Shown here piece by piece: positions 43,101 through 52,700 of a stretch of DNA of 64,000 nt. Below the pieces are notes generated by a model that did no database searches, was not told where the DNA came from, and saw nothing but the letters and a program-made list of their open reading frames with translations. Position 1 is the stretch's first letter, and each line of letters opens with the position of its first letter. The stretch covers positions 347,898 through 411,897 of the forward strand of contig JBBHKE010002976.1 of the NCBI GenBank assembly GCA_037447655.1, read 5' to 3'. The stretch is from Zygnema cylindricum. Taxonomy: Eukaryota; Streptophyta; Zygnematophyceae; Zygnematales; Zygnemataceae. Made by a program: the position numbers and the translations under genes.

Positions 43101-44150
43101 ATTCCCTCCTCATTTTGAATCTGAAATTTATCGTCCCATTTCGGAATAATTCCTGTATCTGCATATGGCGGCTTTAAGATACCCGGAGGAACGGGCAGCC
43201 GAGGCGAAACTTTTCCGGGTTTAAGCAATGCTCTTTTTGGTGTTGGAGTACTGCAAAAAATGGGTAATTTCAACCAGAATAAAGAAATGATAATGTTAAA
43301 ATGATAAAATTGTGGAAAGAGATCAAGAAAAGTAGAACAAGATTCTCCATGCCTCAGAGATAGTTTTGAATTTTGGTTTTCACTGTTGATTTTGTCAACT
43401 CCTTATTAAAGACAACCTAAATGCCTCAAGTCTCACAATTATGTACCTGAACCTTTTAAGTCTCCTGTATAATTCTCTCCTTTTTTTTTTCTTTTGTTAT
43501 CTTTTGCCTCCTTTCAGCCTAAAAAAAGTGAATGGTTGCTCACATTTAAATATCCTCCCTTAATATTCAGTTAGTATACACATTCAATGGCTTAAAAATT
43601 GTAAGAAACAATCTTTACATGAGTATGGCTTTTACTACCAAATGGTCGACAACAATTTTCTCTCATTCGTTCGAAAATATGCAATGAGAACTTATAAATA
43701 CAAAATCCCCTAAGGTCCAAAATAAACACAATTCCATCAAAATGTAACGAGGGGATATGATAACATGTTAAATGCGCTATTTTCAATAAATCACATCATG
43801 TATACAGGGTGATAAGTGATAACCATAAACGCTCAAAAGCCACTAAATAGGCAAACCAACGATACAATAATGAGAATTATAATTACAACAAGGCCACGAT
43901 TATTGGGTGCGATATCCGGTAACTTTTCCGAGACCTTATCCATAAGTTCCTCAACCAGACATTTAATGAGATAAGAAGCACACCAAAACATAACGAACTA
44001 CAAAGTTTGCTTAATGATAAGTTCAAGTTACAAGGACCCAAAAACAAAAAAAGGACATAAGTGCAGAACGCTTTTGATGTTTTTTTCTTAAGCTTACCTC
44101 GATCGATTAAAAAGTTCGGTGAATCCAAGACGTTTTCGAGCCACAACCAT
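37134..44150 (-). CDS. MAP1: Type I methionine aminopeptidase, plant organellar-like
   Basis: Nine exons: 44150-44098, 43250-43034, 42616-42455, 42288-42247, 41522-41451, 39383-39304, 38775-38675, 38117-38070 and 37276-37134. They give 305 residues with every phase consistent. The enzyme removes the initiator Met from new proteins. The five metal ligands D152, D163, H227, E259 and E290 keep E. coli spacing (offset 55-56), and H135 is the substrate-side His. Motifs seen are [49 protein letters not shown] and [23 protein letters not shown] near residue 35 is shared with plant MAP1B-D. The first 20 residues are basic and could start a transit peptide, but further 5' exons are possible. Intron 5 holds a nested hAT/MITE insertion; intron 4 holds a MITE. 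Confidence 0.93.
37325..37480. repeat. About 77-bp tandem duplication in the last aminopeptidase intron
   Basis: AACAAGAATGTGAGAGTGAA and following bases occur twice about 77 apart, each followed by an AAACAAACAA run. Confidence 0.75.
39650..40080. repeat. 63-bp minisatellite inside the hAT element
   Basis: GTCGCGTTCC starts at 39661, 39725, 39957 and 40020. Spacing is 64, 232 and 63; the long gap is one unit plus the inserted MITE. Each unit contains AGATTTGCGAAATGAATAGTG. Confidence 0.9.
39764..39931. mobile_element. TA-flanked near-palindromic MITE, 168 bp, inside the minisatellite
   Basis: The ends are CACCGTTGATCGTATTTAGC and its inverse GCTAAATACGATCGACGGTG, continuing inward as matching arms (AAAACATCTTTTCTCCGTAC). 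TA borders both ends. Uninterrupted neighbouring units read TTACTACC at the same place, so the TA is a duplicated target. Confidence 0.92.
40905..41340. repeat. Degenerate short repeat (GGACATTGAACATT)
   Basis: Words like AACATTGAACATTGATATT, GGACATTGG and GGAAATTGGAAAATTAG recur at irregular spacing in aminopeptidase intron 5. Any coding frame here is compositional. Confidence 0.7.
41619..41787. mobile_element. TA-MITE, 169 bp, in aminopeptidase intron 4
   Basis: It starts CACCACCCGACGCTATTAG after TA and ends TTTAATAGCGAAGTGCAGTG before TA. The interior includes TTATGAGCCACTTAGCTAAT. Confidence 0.75.
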
Positions 44151-44224
44151 AAAAGAGACTTTGGGCTCCTCTTGACTCCCTGATAGAGTTGACAAAAATA
44201 ATTTGTGTCATGACTTGTGGACGA

Positions 44225-44670
44225 GGTGGGGAGGCGGGGAGGGAGAGGAGGACAGGAGGAGAGGGGGACAGAGGGAGAGGGGGAGAGGGGGAGAGGGGGA
44301 GAGGGGGAGAGGGGGAGAGAGAGGGGGAGAGAGAGGGGGAGAGGGGGAGAGAGAGGGGGAGAGAGAGGGGAAGAGGGGGAGAGAGAGGGGGAGAGAGAGG
44401 GGGAGAGGGGGAGAGGGGGAGAGGGGGAGAGGGGGAGAGGGGGAGAGGGGGAGAGGGGGAAGGGGGAAGGGGGAAGGGGGAAGGGGGGAATGGGGGAGAG
44501 GGTGAGAGGAGGAGGAGAGGGGGAGGCAGAGGAGGAGGGGGAGAAGGGGGAAGGGACAGGAGGAGGGGAAGAGGGAAGGAGGGAAAGGAGGAGGAGGAGA
44601 GGGGAGGAGAAAGAGGTGGAGAGGGGGACGGGGGAGGAGGAGAAAGAGAGAAAGCAAGAATGAGAGAGGT
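44225..44670. repeat. Long polypurine tract (GGGGAGA)n just upstream of the aminopeptidase ATG
   Basis: About 440 bases are almost all G and A, dominated by GAGGGGGAGAGGGGGAGAG. It lies 75 bases upstream of the first coding exon. The transcript strand is CT-rich and runs into an acceptor-like ATCAG, so it may be a 5' leader intron. The apparent Arg/Gly/Glu proteins of 100-173 residues across it are artefacts. Confidence 0.9.
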
Positions 44671-44757
44671 GCGAGAAAAGGGGGGAAGAAGGATGAAAAT
44701 TGAAGATTGAAAATCAGATGTAAGGTTCAGAAAGTAAGAATTTAGGCATCGAATTAT

Positions 44758-44970
44758 TCAGGTTTCGAAATTGTACCTAGCCTCGATAGCCTTCTCATGT
44801 GCTTGTAGAGATTTCCAGCTTGTTAAATTATCAATTACTTGAAACTTTGTTATTCCAAACAATGCTGCTTCCGGTGTTTGAGAAAACAAGTTGAGCAGAT
44901 TCCAGGGTTTTAGAATTTTTATCTTATTTTCACTTTCCAAACCATGTGTTCGCATTAAGAATTCCTTCAA
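44758..44970 (-). other. Unassigned exon-like open frame upstream of the aminopeptidase
   Basis: On the minus strand this frame follows a good acceptor (CTGTTTTTAG). It reads through about 70 codons, including MRTHGLESENKIK and GITKFQVIDNLTSWKSL, to a stop at 44758. A possible donor (AG|GTACAA) sits just before the stop. The composition looks protein-like, with no family recognised. It can be joined in phase to the aminopeptidase only by using a weak acceptor, so it may be a separate gene end, an alternative 5' exon or chance. Confidence 0.3.
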
Positions 44971-45034
44971 TCCTTGAATACTAAAAACAGGCAGAAAAAA
45001 TCTAAAAAAAAAAAATAAAAAAAAATCAGCTTTG

Positions 45035-45235
45035 GAATTATGGTTAGTATGTCAGCTCACCACTGCTGGCAGCATGACCTCTGGCAGGCGTTCCCCAAAA
45101 CCCGGAACTTTGAAGGGACTGTACGGACGGGTTACGTCCAGATATCACAGCCGGAGAAGCTCGCCCTGCTGCTCGCCATGGCGAGCAAACAGCAGCCATT
45201 TGGAGCGAAGATCAGGGAAAGGAGATTAAGGGAGA
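45035..45235. other. GC-rich island, possible gene remnant
   Basis: About 200 bases are much richer in G and C than the surroundings. On the plus strand they read openly (QAFPKTRNFEGTVRTGYV, then EKLALLLAMASKQQPFGAKI). On the minus strand they end at a GTGAGC donor followed by TACTAAC, a branch-site-like word. All minus frames have nearby stops. No family is recognised. Candidate explanations are a captured gene fragment or a broken exon. Confidence 0.3.
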
Positions 45236-45405
45236 GAGGGAGGAAGAAGTATATAAGAGAGAGAGAGGGAGACGGGGAAAGATGTATGGGGTCTACGGAG
45301 GGCACTGTTTGGTTTCCCACTTTGTACGATATAATATCGTATCGTCTGCAACCCAATTTTTACAGATTCAAATCGACTTGAAATATTACAGTACACTGTA
45401 CTGTA

Positions 45406-45951
45406 CACCGCCAATCGCTGTTAGCGTATTGAACGCTAATCCGGTCCCGCTTTTTTTTTTCCAAATTCTTAAATAGCATAAATTATTCAGTTTTTTCCTT
45501 TACGCTATTAAGGGTTTTTTGTCCAATTAGCGTAAAAACGAAAGTACGCTGTCATTTAAATAGTGTGGTGTATGGTAAATGTCAGACCGTACAAAATTGT
45601 ACCTTTTTTAAGTGAAAAAGTATAATTAATGAGTTTTGGTAACCGCGGACGCATGAGATTATGCGCTCTAAAAATGGGATGGAATCGGGATGTCAAATAT
45701 CACGTTCGCACATATTCGTCCAGCAACCGCGTTTCGACTGTGTGAACGTAGTCAGATTTTGTACAAATACCTATATTAGTGTAAGCATGTTTGCGACCGA
45801 CATATATTTTTTTCAAAGACCCAAATTAGCATTAGTAAACATTTAGAATGTATGTTTTTTTTGAAAATTTTCAAATTCCTAATTAGCGTAAATCATTATA
45901 ATTATTCCTATACGCTAAAGAAACCTGTACGCTAATAGCGATTGGCGGTGT
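45406..45951. mobile_element. Long TA-MITE, 546 bp
   Basis: It starts CACCGCCAATCGCTGTTAGC and ends GCTAATAGCGATTGGCGGTG, with TA on both sides. Its interior matches the 29-kb copy. It lies in the region between the divergent aminopeptidase and SMPD4-like genes. Confidence 0.88.
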
Positions 45952-45954
45952 ACT

Positions 45955-46789
45955 GTGCCATTCAGAGATTTGGTTTTCCCTCATGTAGTCATTACGGAGC
46001 GCTTGCCAACTTGACAGCGTTTAAAAAGTCTACGACGCTGTTCATTAATGATCTGAAAGCATGCGACGGGCAAGTAGGCATATTTTCAGTTGCTTCATGA
46101 CGTACCGTACCTAAAATCAAAAAAGTAGTTTTAAATGGTCAAAAATAGCTCCCTACGCTTTCATTGGGAGAAATTTGTTTTAACGCCTTCTGTCAAACGC
46201 GTATATTAAAATTCTAATAACTGAACAGCGTTAGGCCCTGTTCCGGCAATAGGCCTAAACTGGGGCAATGGAAAACGCACTGGAATGGAACGGAGCTCAG
46301 TGGAGTTCCATCCTAATTTCTTCCGGCCGCTTTCAAATTTCGCATGAAATTTTCGCACGTTTTGAACATTAGATTTAAAATTCAAATAGCAATTGCACTT
46401 TCGCACTTGAAAGCAGAAAAGTAAAAACGGTAATATTGTGCTATTTAGGAGTAATCGTAAGTAATGACAGGATTTTGTCTTCAGATTGCGGTTTTGCAAG
46501 TTTTGAGAGGTTCGAAGCTTTAAAGTCCTTGAGAGAATCCATAAGCTACAGTAGCTTTTGTCAGTCCTATCAAAATTGGATCTAACATTCAAATCTTAAC
46601 CATAGTCATACAAATCATAAAATTTACCATTTAAACTGTTATTCGGCAAAATCATTGATTCTATCCTGTAATAACAGAATTGATTTTGGTATACAAACTG
46701 TGTGAACCATTATCGTGGTTCAAGTATAAGTGTAAGAGTTTTTTGTTTTTGTTGTTTATAGAAACTGTTGTTTTCAATCCAACAACAGG
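45955..46789. other. Upstream region of the SMPD4-like gene
   Basis: No second gene is recognised. An acceptor-like TTTATAG lies 29 bases before the ATG (46790), so part of this stretch is probably a 5' leader intron. A minus frame of 128 codons at 46206-46592 has no motif. Confidence 0.4.
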
Positions 46790-49700
46790 ATGTATGGAAA
46801 TTTTTACAATCAAGCCGGGTCTGATATCGAGAATGTCACAAATGCTATTAAGAGGGCGACATCTGTCGCATCCGGTTGTAGAGAAGTAGAGAAATTTATG
46901 AGCAACTTCCGAGAACTTACGCTGGAGTTTTTCAAGGTATCAGACTGCCCATCACTATTAGAGTTAATTACTCTAATTCAAGTGAATGCTTTTTTTGCCC
47001 AAAATCATAAATTACTGTTAATAACGCTATTTAGTTAATTCAACAATGAGCCACGTGGCAAAACATAATCTAGCGCAGTTAATTCTAATGAAGTATTTAC
47101 GCAATAGTTAACTAACTCTAATAGCAATGGTTGGTGTACCAGACAAATTGACTTTTCGTCTTACATGTCATGTAATCTCTAAAGGCTGGCTTGATTTTAT
47201 ATATTAATTTCTGATCTTGATGTGAGAATGTTGGCTATAAGACTTTTTCTTTCGGCACTAATAGTATGTTAGTTCAATTCAATCTGTTGTGGTAACCGCC
47301 AATGCTTCTCATGCTGTGAGGAATCAAACCGTTAAAAAGCGAGAAATATTGAATATTTCTTTTTAATCAAGTTTGTTTCAATGACAATTAATGGCAAATC
47401 ACCAACCTCACTTGAAATCATAGTTATAATGTGCGAAAACAATTGGAAACGCTATTTGCAGTTACCCTGTACTATACGCTTATTATACTGTGTAAATGGG
47501 TTTACCACCTATAGTGTTTCCAATTGTTTTTCCACATTTGAACTATGGTTTTACCATCTTATGACGTGGAAGTTACATTGTTCTAGGTGCAAACTTTGCA
47601 AAATTGTGGCTTGGAGTTGCAAAAGAACAGATTTTTTGCATTTGGAAAAAAATGTGGAAAATTACAAAATCTGTGAAAGCTGGCAAACTTTACAGCGTAA
47701 CATACTGCATACAAGGTCTTTGAGGATACTTAGCTTTCAAAGAAATTTCATTGATAGCTTTCAACTTTCCTTACTGCTTTAGGTTTTGAAGGAAGCTTTC
47801 TCTCTTATACATTGGTGTCTGTTCGCATGTTTTTTTGACAGGATGTTTTCCCTGTTCTCTTGAAAATCATTTTTGGATTTGAGAGATCTCAAGTTGGTGT
47901 ACTATCCCCTACTTCAGCGGCAGGCTGGTTCAATATTGCAAGCAGGTGGACATCATTCAGTCTTCGTTGTTATTGGCATATTCAACAATAATCTTTAATG
48001 AATATTTCTTGTTGTTACTTTAGCATAAATAAAATTTTAAAACCGGTTTTTGAATGTCTCCAACATAATACAATATCAAATATGAAGATTGTGTTTTATG
48101 TTCCCAATTACGAGAAACGTATTATGATTTTTTTGAGAGGGAGGGAGCGGGGAGGGAGGGAGGGGGGGAGGGGGGGGAATGGGAGGGCAAGGGAGGAGGA
48201 AGGGAAGGGAGAGGGAGAGAGAGGGGAGGGAGGCCTAAGTGCCTTCCTGAGAGGTAGAATTATTGGAGTTGTTTAGAAATAGAACTTCATTTTTCCTTTT
48301 TCAAGTAAGTTTTTGTGTTGCTGTTTATGATTGCTGGGTTCGTAATGTGCAGCACATCACAAGATTTGTGTATTGTTGATAAATGGAAGTGTGCTGTGTG
48401 TTATGGTCAACTTCGACACAATAAACTTAAGCCTTGTTTTTTCTTTTTCTTTTTGTTTTTGTGCATTCTGCAGTCCAGGGCATAATGCAGATGCAAAAGC
48501 TTTGGTTTCTTTGCTTTCTCCTAATAGTACCTTATTCAAGGCAAGTCAATATTTTTTTACAGTTAGTGCAACTGCTGGAGATGGAAGTTTGTCAGACTGG
48601 TGGATTTCATTCGTTCAGTGCTTTTGTAGTAAATGCTGCTTTTGCATCGAATTCTAGTATTTATTCAACATTAGACTGTGTTGGGCAGAGCATGTCATTG
48701 TAGAGAATTATCTCCTGTTTCAAACTGCAGACTCTGAAAATGTTGTTGATCATCGAACTTCGTTGTAAGGCAATATTTATGAAAGTCTGAAATTGAATTT
48801 GCGGTGTAATTCTTTTGGGCAGGCCCTGATCGCGACAGATAAAACTGGAGCGCGATTCATTTTCCCTTATGATCGACTTCCAGACTTCGTATGTAAACTG
48901 CTGCGAACAGAGGGAGGAAGAAAGCTGCTCTGTCAAAAGATGCCTCTATACAAGAATCGGATTGAGAGCCATCCAGCTGGTTCTGTGAAGGTAAGGTCAA
49001 AAATTAAGAAGCTTAAAACAGTATTTTTGTAGAAACAAGCAGCTTATATTTTCTTGAACCTAGTGCAAGGATTTGTGCATTTGCCTTTGTGTCTAGTTTT
49101 GTGGCATTTCACTGGCTCTAGACTTGACAGAACTGTCGTTCAACCTTGTTTCATCGTGTAAGACGTTGACACTCTGGCCTACCCAAATTCCAAACATTTT
49201 TTTGCCAACATAACCACTTAAAGCATTTAATTCCTAAAGTTTCATAAACCACATCTACTAATCAACTGGTGCACAAAAATTCTATTTTCTTGAACCTAGT
49301 GCAAGGATTTGTGCATTTGCCTTTGTGTCTAGTTTTGTGGCATTTCACTGGCTCTAGACTTGACAGAACTGTCGTTCAATCTTGTTTCATCGTGTAAGAC
49401 GTTGACACTCTGGCCTACCCAAATTCCAAACATTTTTTTGCCAACATAACCACTTAAAGCATTTATTTCCTAAAGTTTCATAAACCACATCTACTAATCA
49501 ACTGGTGCACAAAAATTCAAACCTTACTTCACGATAGACCAAAAACCGATCATTTTTTCTTATTTGTGTGCCTTAAGGGGAACCTTGTGCAGGTACAAGT
49601 GCGAGTAAACCTATTTGAGTACTATATGTTTTGGTTTGCGTTTTATCCCACTTCTGAGGGAGTCGCCTCTTCAACCACTCGCCGTAAAACCACTTCTAGT

Positions 49701-52700
49701 GACATTTCTTCCCTTCAAATGCGAACACCTCTGTATTCACAATTGGGTCACTGGAAAGCAGCCCTCCCAGGTATAAGCCACACCTCCCTTAATGCTCACC
49801 TCAATGTGATTACTAATAATCTTCTTGATTTACCCAACCTAGTTCTTTTTTTCTAGAAAGAACAGAAATATCTTATAATCCTGTATTAGCCAGAGCACGG
49901 TGACTAGAATCAACAAGAATCTATTAGGAGTACGTACTACTGTGGTCATGTGGTTTTGTATGGGCAATCAACTCCAATGTGCTTATAAAACAAAACTCCA
50001 TTCATATCCCGACTTTTTTTTTTCCTTACACAGGTCTCCATTCTGGAACTTCAACAAATGTTAACCCTTACCAAGAACTCCTCATCCTTTATCTCTCACA
50101 CTTTCTTTTCCCTTTGGCTTCAAGCCCCTCGCCTCTTAGCAATGGGTCCCTGCCATCACTTTCAAGCAAGCCATCAAGGGGAGGGGTTTCTCAAGCTCCA
50201 ATGTATGGGAATATCCAATCACCAGGGGAGAGAGCTTATGGCCACATTTTACTCAATGCTTTGTTGGACTTTTGGTTCATCGGAAACGACCCTCTCCCTG
50301 TCCCGTTGACGAAGAATGAACGTCAAGCTCTTCTTCAGGTCAGAATGACATAACTTTTTGTCAAATAGGTAGTTTATTGAGCTTAGTCCTTTGGACATAT
50401 AATCAGACAAGCATTTAGACACCTTGATGCTGAAAGCCATTTTGAACAATTTGTAGTGAAAACCCAAAATCGTGAGCCCGATATCTGTAAATGGCAGTGG
50501 TAGTTTGTGAATACAGATTTAAAATGCAGGTTTTTGAAAGGTTGTGAAGTTCGTTTTGTGAACGAAGTTCTCAAATCATCATTTGTGTTAAAATACATTT
50601 GCAGTTAAAATTCCAGGAATTCATGGTTGCTTCCATGGAAGATGCTTCTGAATTCATTGATGTTTATAAAGCGATGGAGAGAAAGATGTTTATTCCATTC
50701 TTTGGACTGACATCTCCAAAGCTGTAGATTGGTAATTCTGGTAGTTGAACTGACATTTTCCAATCATATGACATTTCGTTTGGTGCAGATTCTTCCTTCA
50801 TTCTCTACTTTCTGTCCTCCAAAGGACGAACTTATCGAGTCGCAAATAACACTTGTATGCAGTATCTGTGTAAATTTGGAGCTCACATCTCACGACCTCT
50901 CTTCTCCTCCAAAAATCCAAACTTCTAGTTTCTTCCTTAATAGATCAGATAGTCTTTCACCTGGACATGTTCCTGCTCCATTTGGGTCACTTGGTGCTTC
51001 ATCGCCACCTGTTCGACAAGGTTTTGCTTGGCAAAGCCCTATCTCTCCTGGTTCTACTACTTCTCCATCAACTCGCGAGAGAACTTCCTCCCTCTCATCT
51101 TACCCATTTACACCGACAATTATGCTTCAACGACCTCTTTATCGTTTTCTTTTTCGGGCATTTACAAGCCCAGTTTCGGATTCTACCGTTGGCCAAATAT
51201 CACGAATCATAGATCTTTGGGTTGCTTATCTTCAGCCTTGGAAATCTGTACCAGAGAAGACTAATACGAAGAGAATGGTATCAGATAGGACGGGTATAAC
51301 TGGCGGCACAGGAATGAGGACTGGGGAGAGTGGAGGTTTAGAAGAAGATGACCCCTTGCTTTCTGAGAAGGGCGGGGACCATTCAGGGAAATACGAGGAC
51401 AAGTGGGAGTCTTACGTTCTCATTAATTATCCGTTTTACACAGCTCTTGTTTTGCATTTTCTGGACTTTGCTGTCAAATCGGTGGAATTGGAGCCGGAAA
51501 CAATATTGTGTGCTGTTCACAAGGTGAGGAGACGCCTATCTTTTGCCCGTATCCTTATCCTTATCAAAGATTTGTCATTGGCGACAAATGAGCTGGTAAC
51601 AATTGTTGGGTAATTGATTATTGTTGAATGCGTCCGCATATTGGTAACTGTGTCTGATTGTTTTCTAGGCTTTAAATACTTTTCCTTCTCCTTTTCTCTC
51701 CCATGTCGCACATCAATTGTTAAAAGTAGATTACGCTACCCTGTGAGGCGTCAAGTGCAATATTCTACTCTAAATAATTCATAGAGGTTTGTGAACAGGT
51801 TTAAAAAGGTTAGGCCATAAGATCATTTATTTTGAACCCTGTAACGCAGATTTTGAGTGTCTTCCAATCATCCCATCAACTCGTGGAACTTCTCAAGAAC
51901 ATGGAATTGGTAGAAATTCACTCTTTGCAAGAAGGATTGTACCATCATCACAGAGGCTGGATGAGAAGGTTTTACGACTGGCTTCCCAAAGTTCGGGAGG
52001 AACTAAAGGTGAGGACAGTTTGGCCGATGCATGGGCTGAGAGTGGGAGAGTTGTAGGTACGACAAAAGTGGGAGAGGCAAATAAGGGAGGGGGGATGAAG
52101 CAAGTACATGCCATCGACAAAGACTAGCGCTGTTCAAACAAAGATTTGATTCCTGCTCTTCGTGATGCTTTCAAGCAGTATATACAGTTTTCATAATGAA
52201 TTTGTTTTTTTGTAACTCTCGTGAATGATTAAAACCGATGGTTGCTTTTCTTCTCGGTGGATGGGATTTAAAATTGGCACAGGAATGGGAAGGTTTGGAA
52301 TCCATTACGGAACTGCCGGCTGGTTCTATGGTGACGCAACAGTTGACTGAACCCCTGTTTCGCTTCTTTTATAAGGATGCTTCTGGAGGTGGACAGCGAC
52401 TTCAGGTAGGTGGAGGACGTTAATTGTTGTTCGAACTCATTATCTTGATAGAAGCTTGTAGTTTATGCTCTTCCTCCAATATCTTGAATTACATAGGCAG
52501 TAAACAAGCTGTTTTGAGGTGCGGAAGAAATGCTACTACACAGTTCCCTGTACTAGGTCTGGGTCACTTGATTTCCGACCTAAATTCCATGGGTTTTCTG
52601 CCGAACAAAAGATTTGATTGACGCAAGAAGAGTCAATGTGGAACACCCATGAGTTGCAGAAAGGCATCAGAACTGTACAAAACTACACTGACACCGCTGT

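Noticed and set aside
44189-44710. Open frames of 100-173 codons rich in Arg, Gly and Glu (and Pro/Ser on the other strand)
   Set aside because: They exist only because the DNA is a pure polypurine repeat; several frames are open at once and no domain is present.
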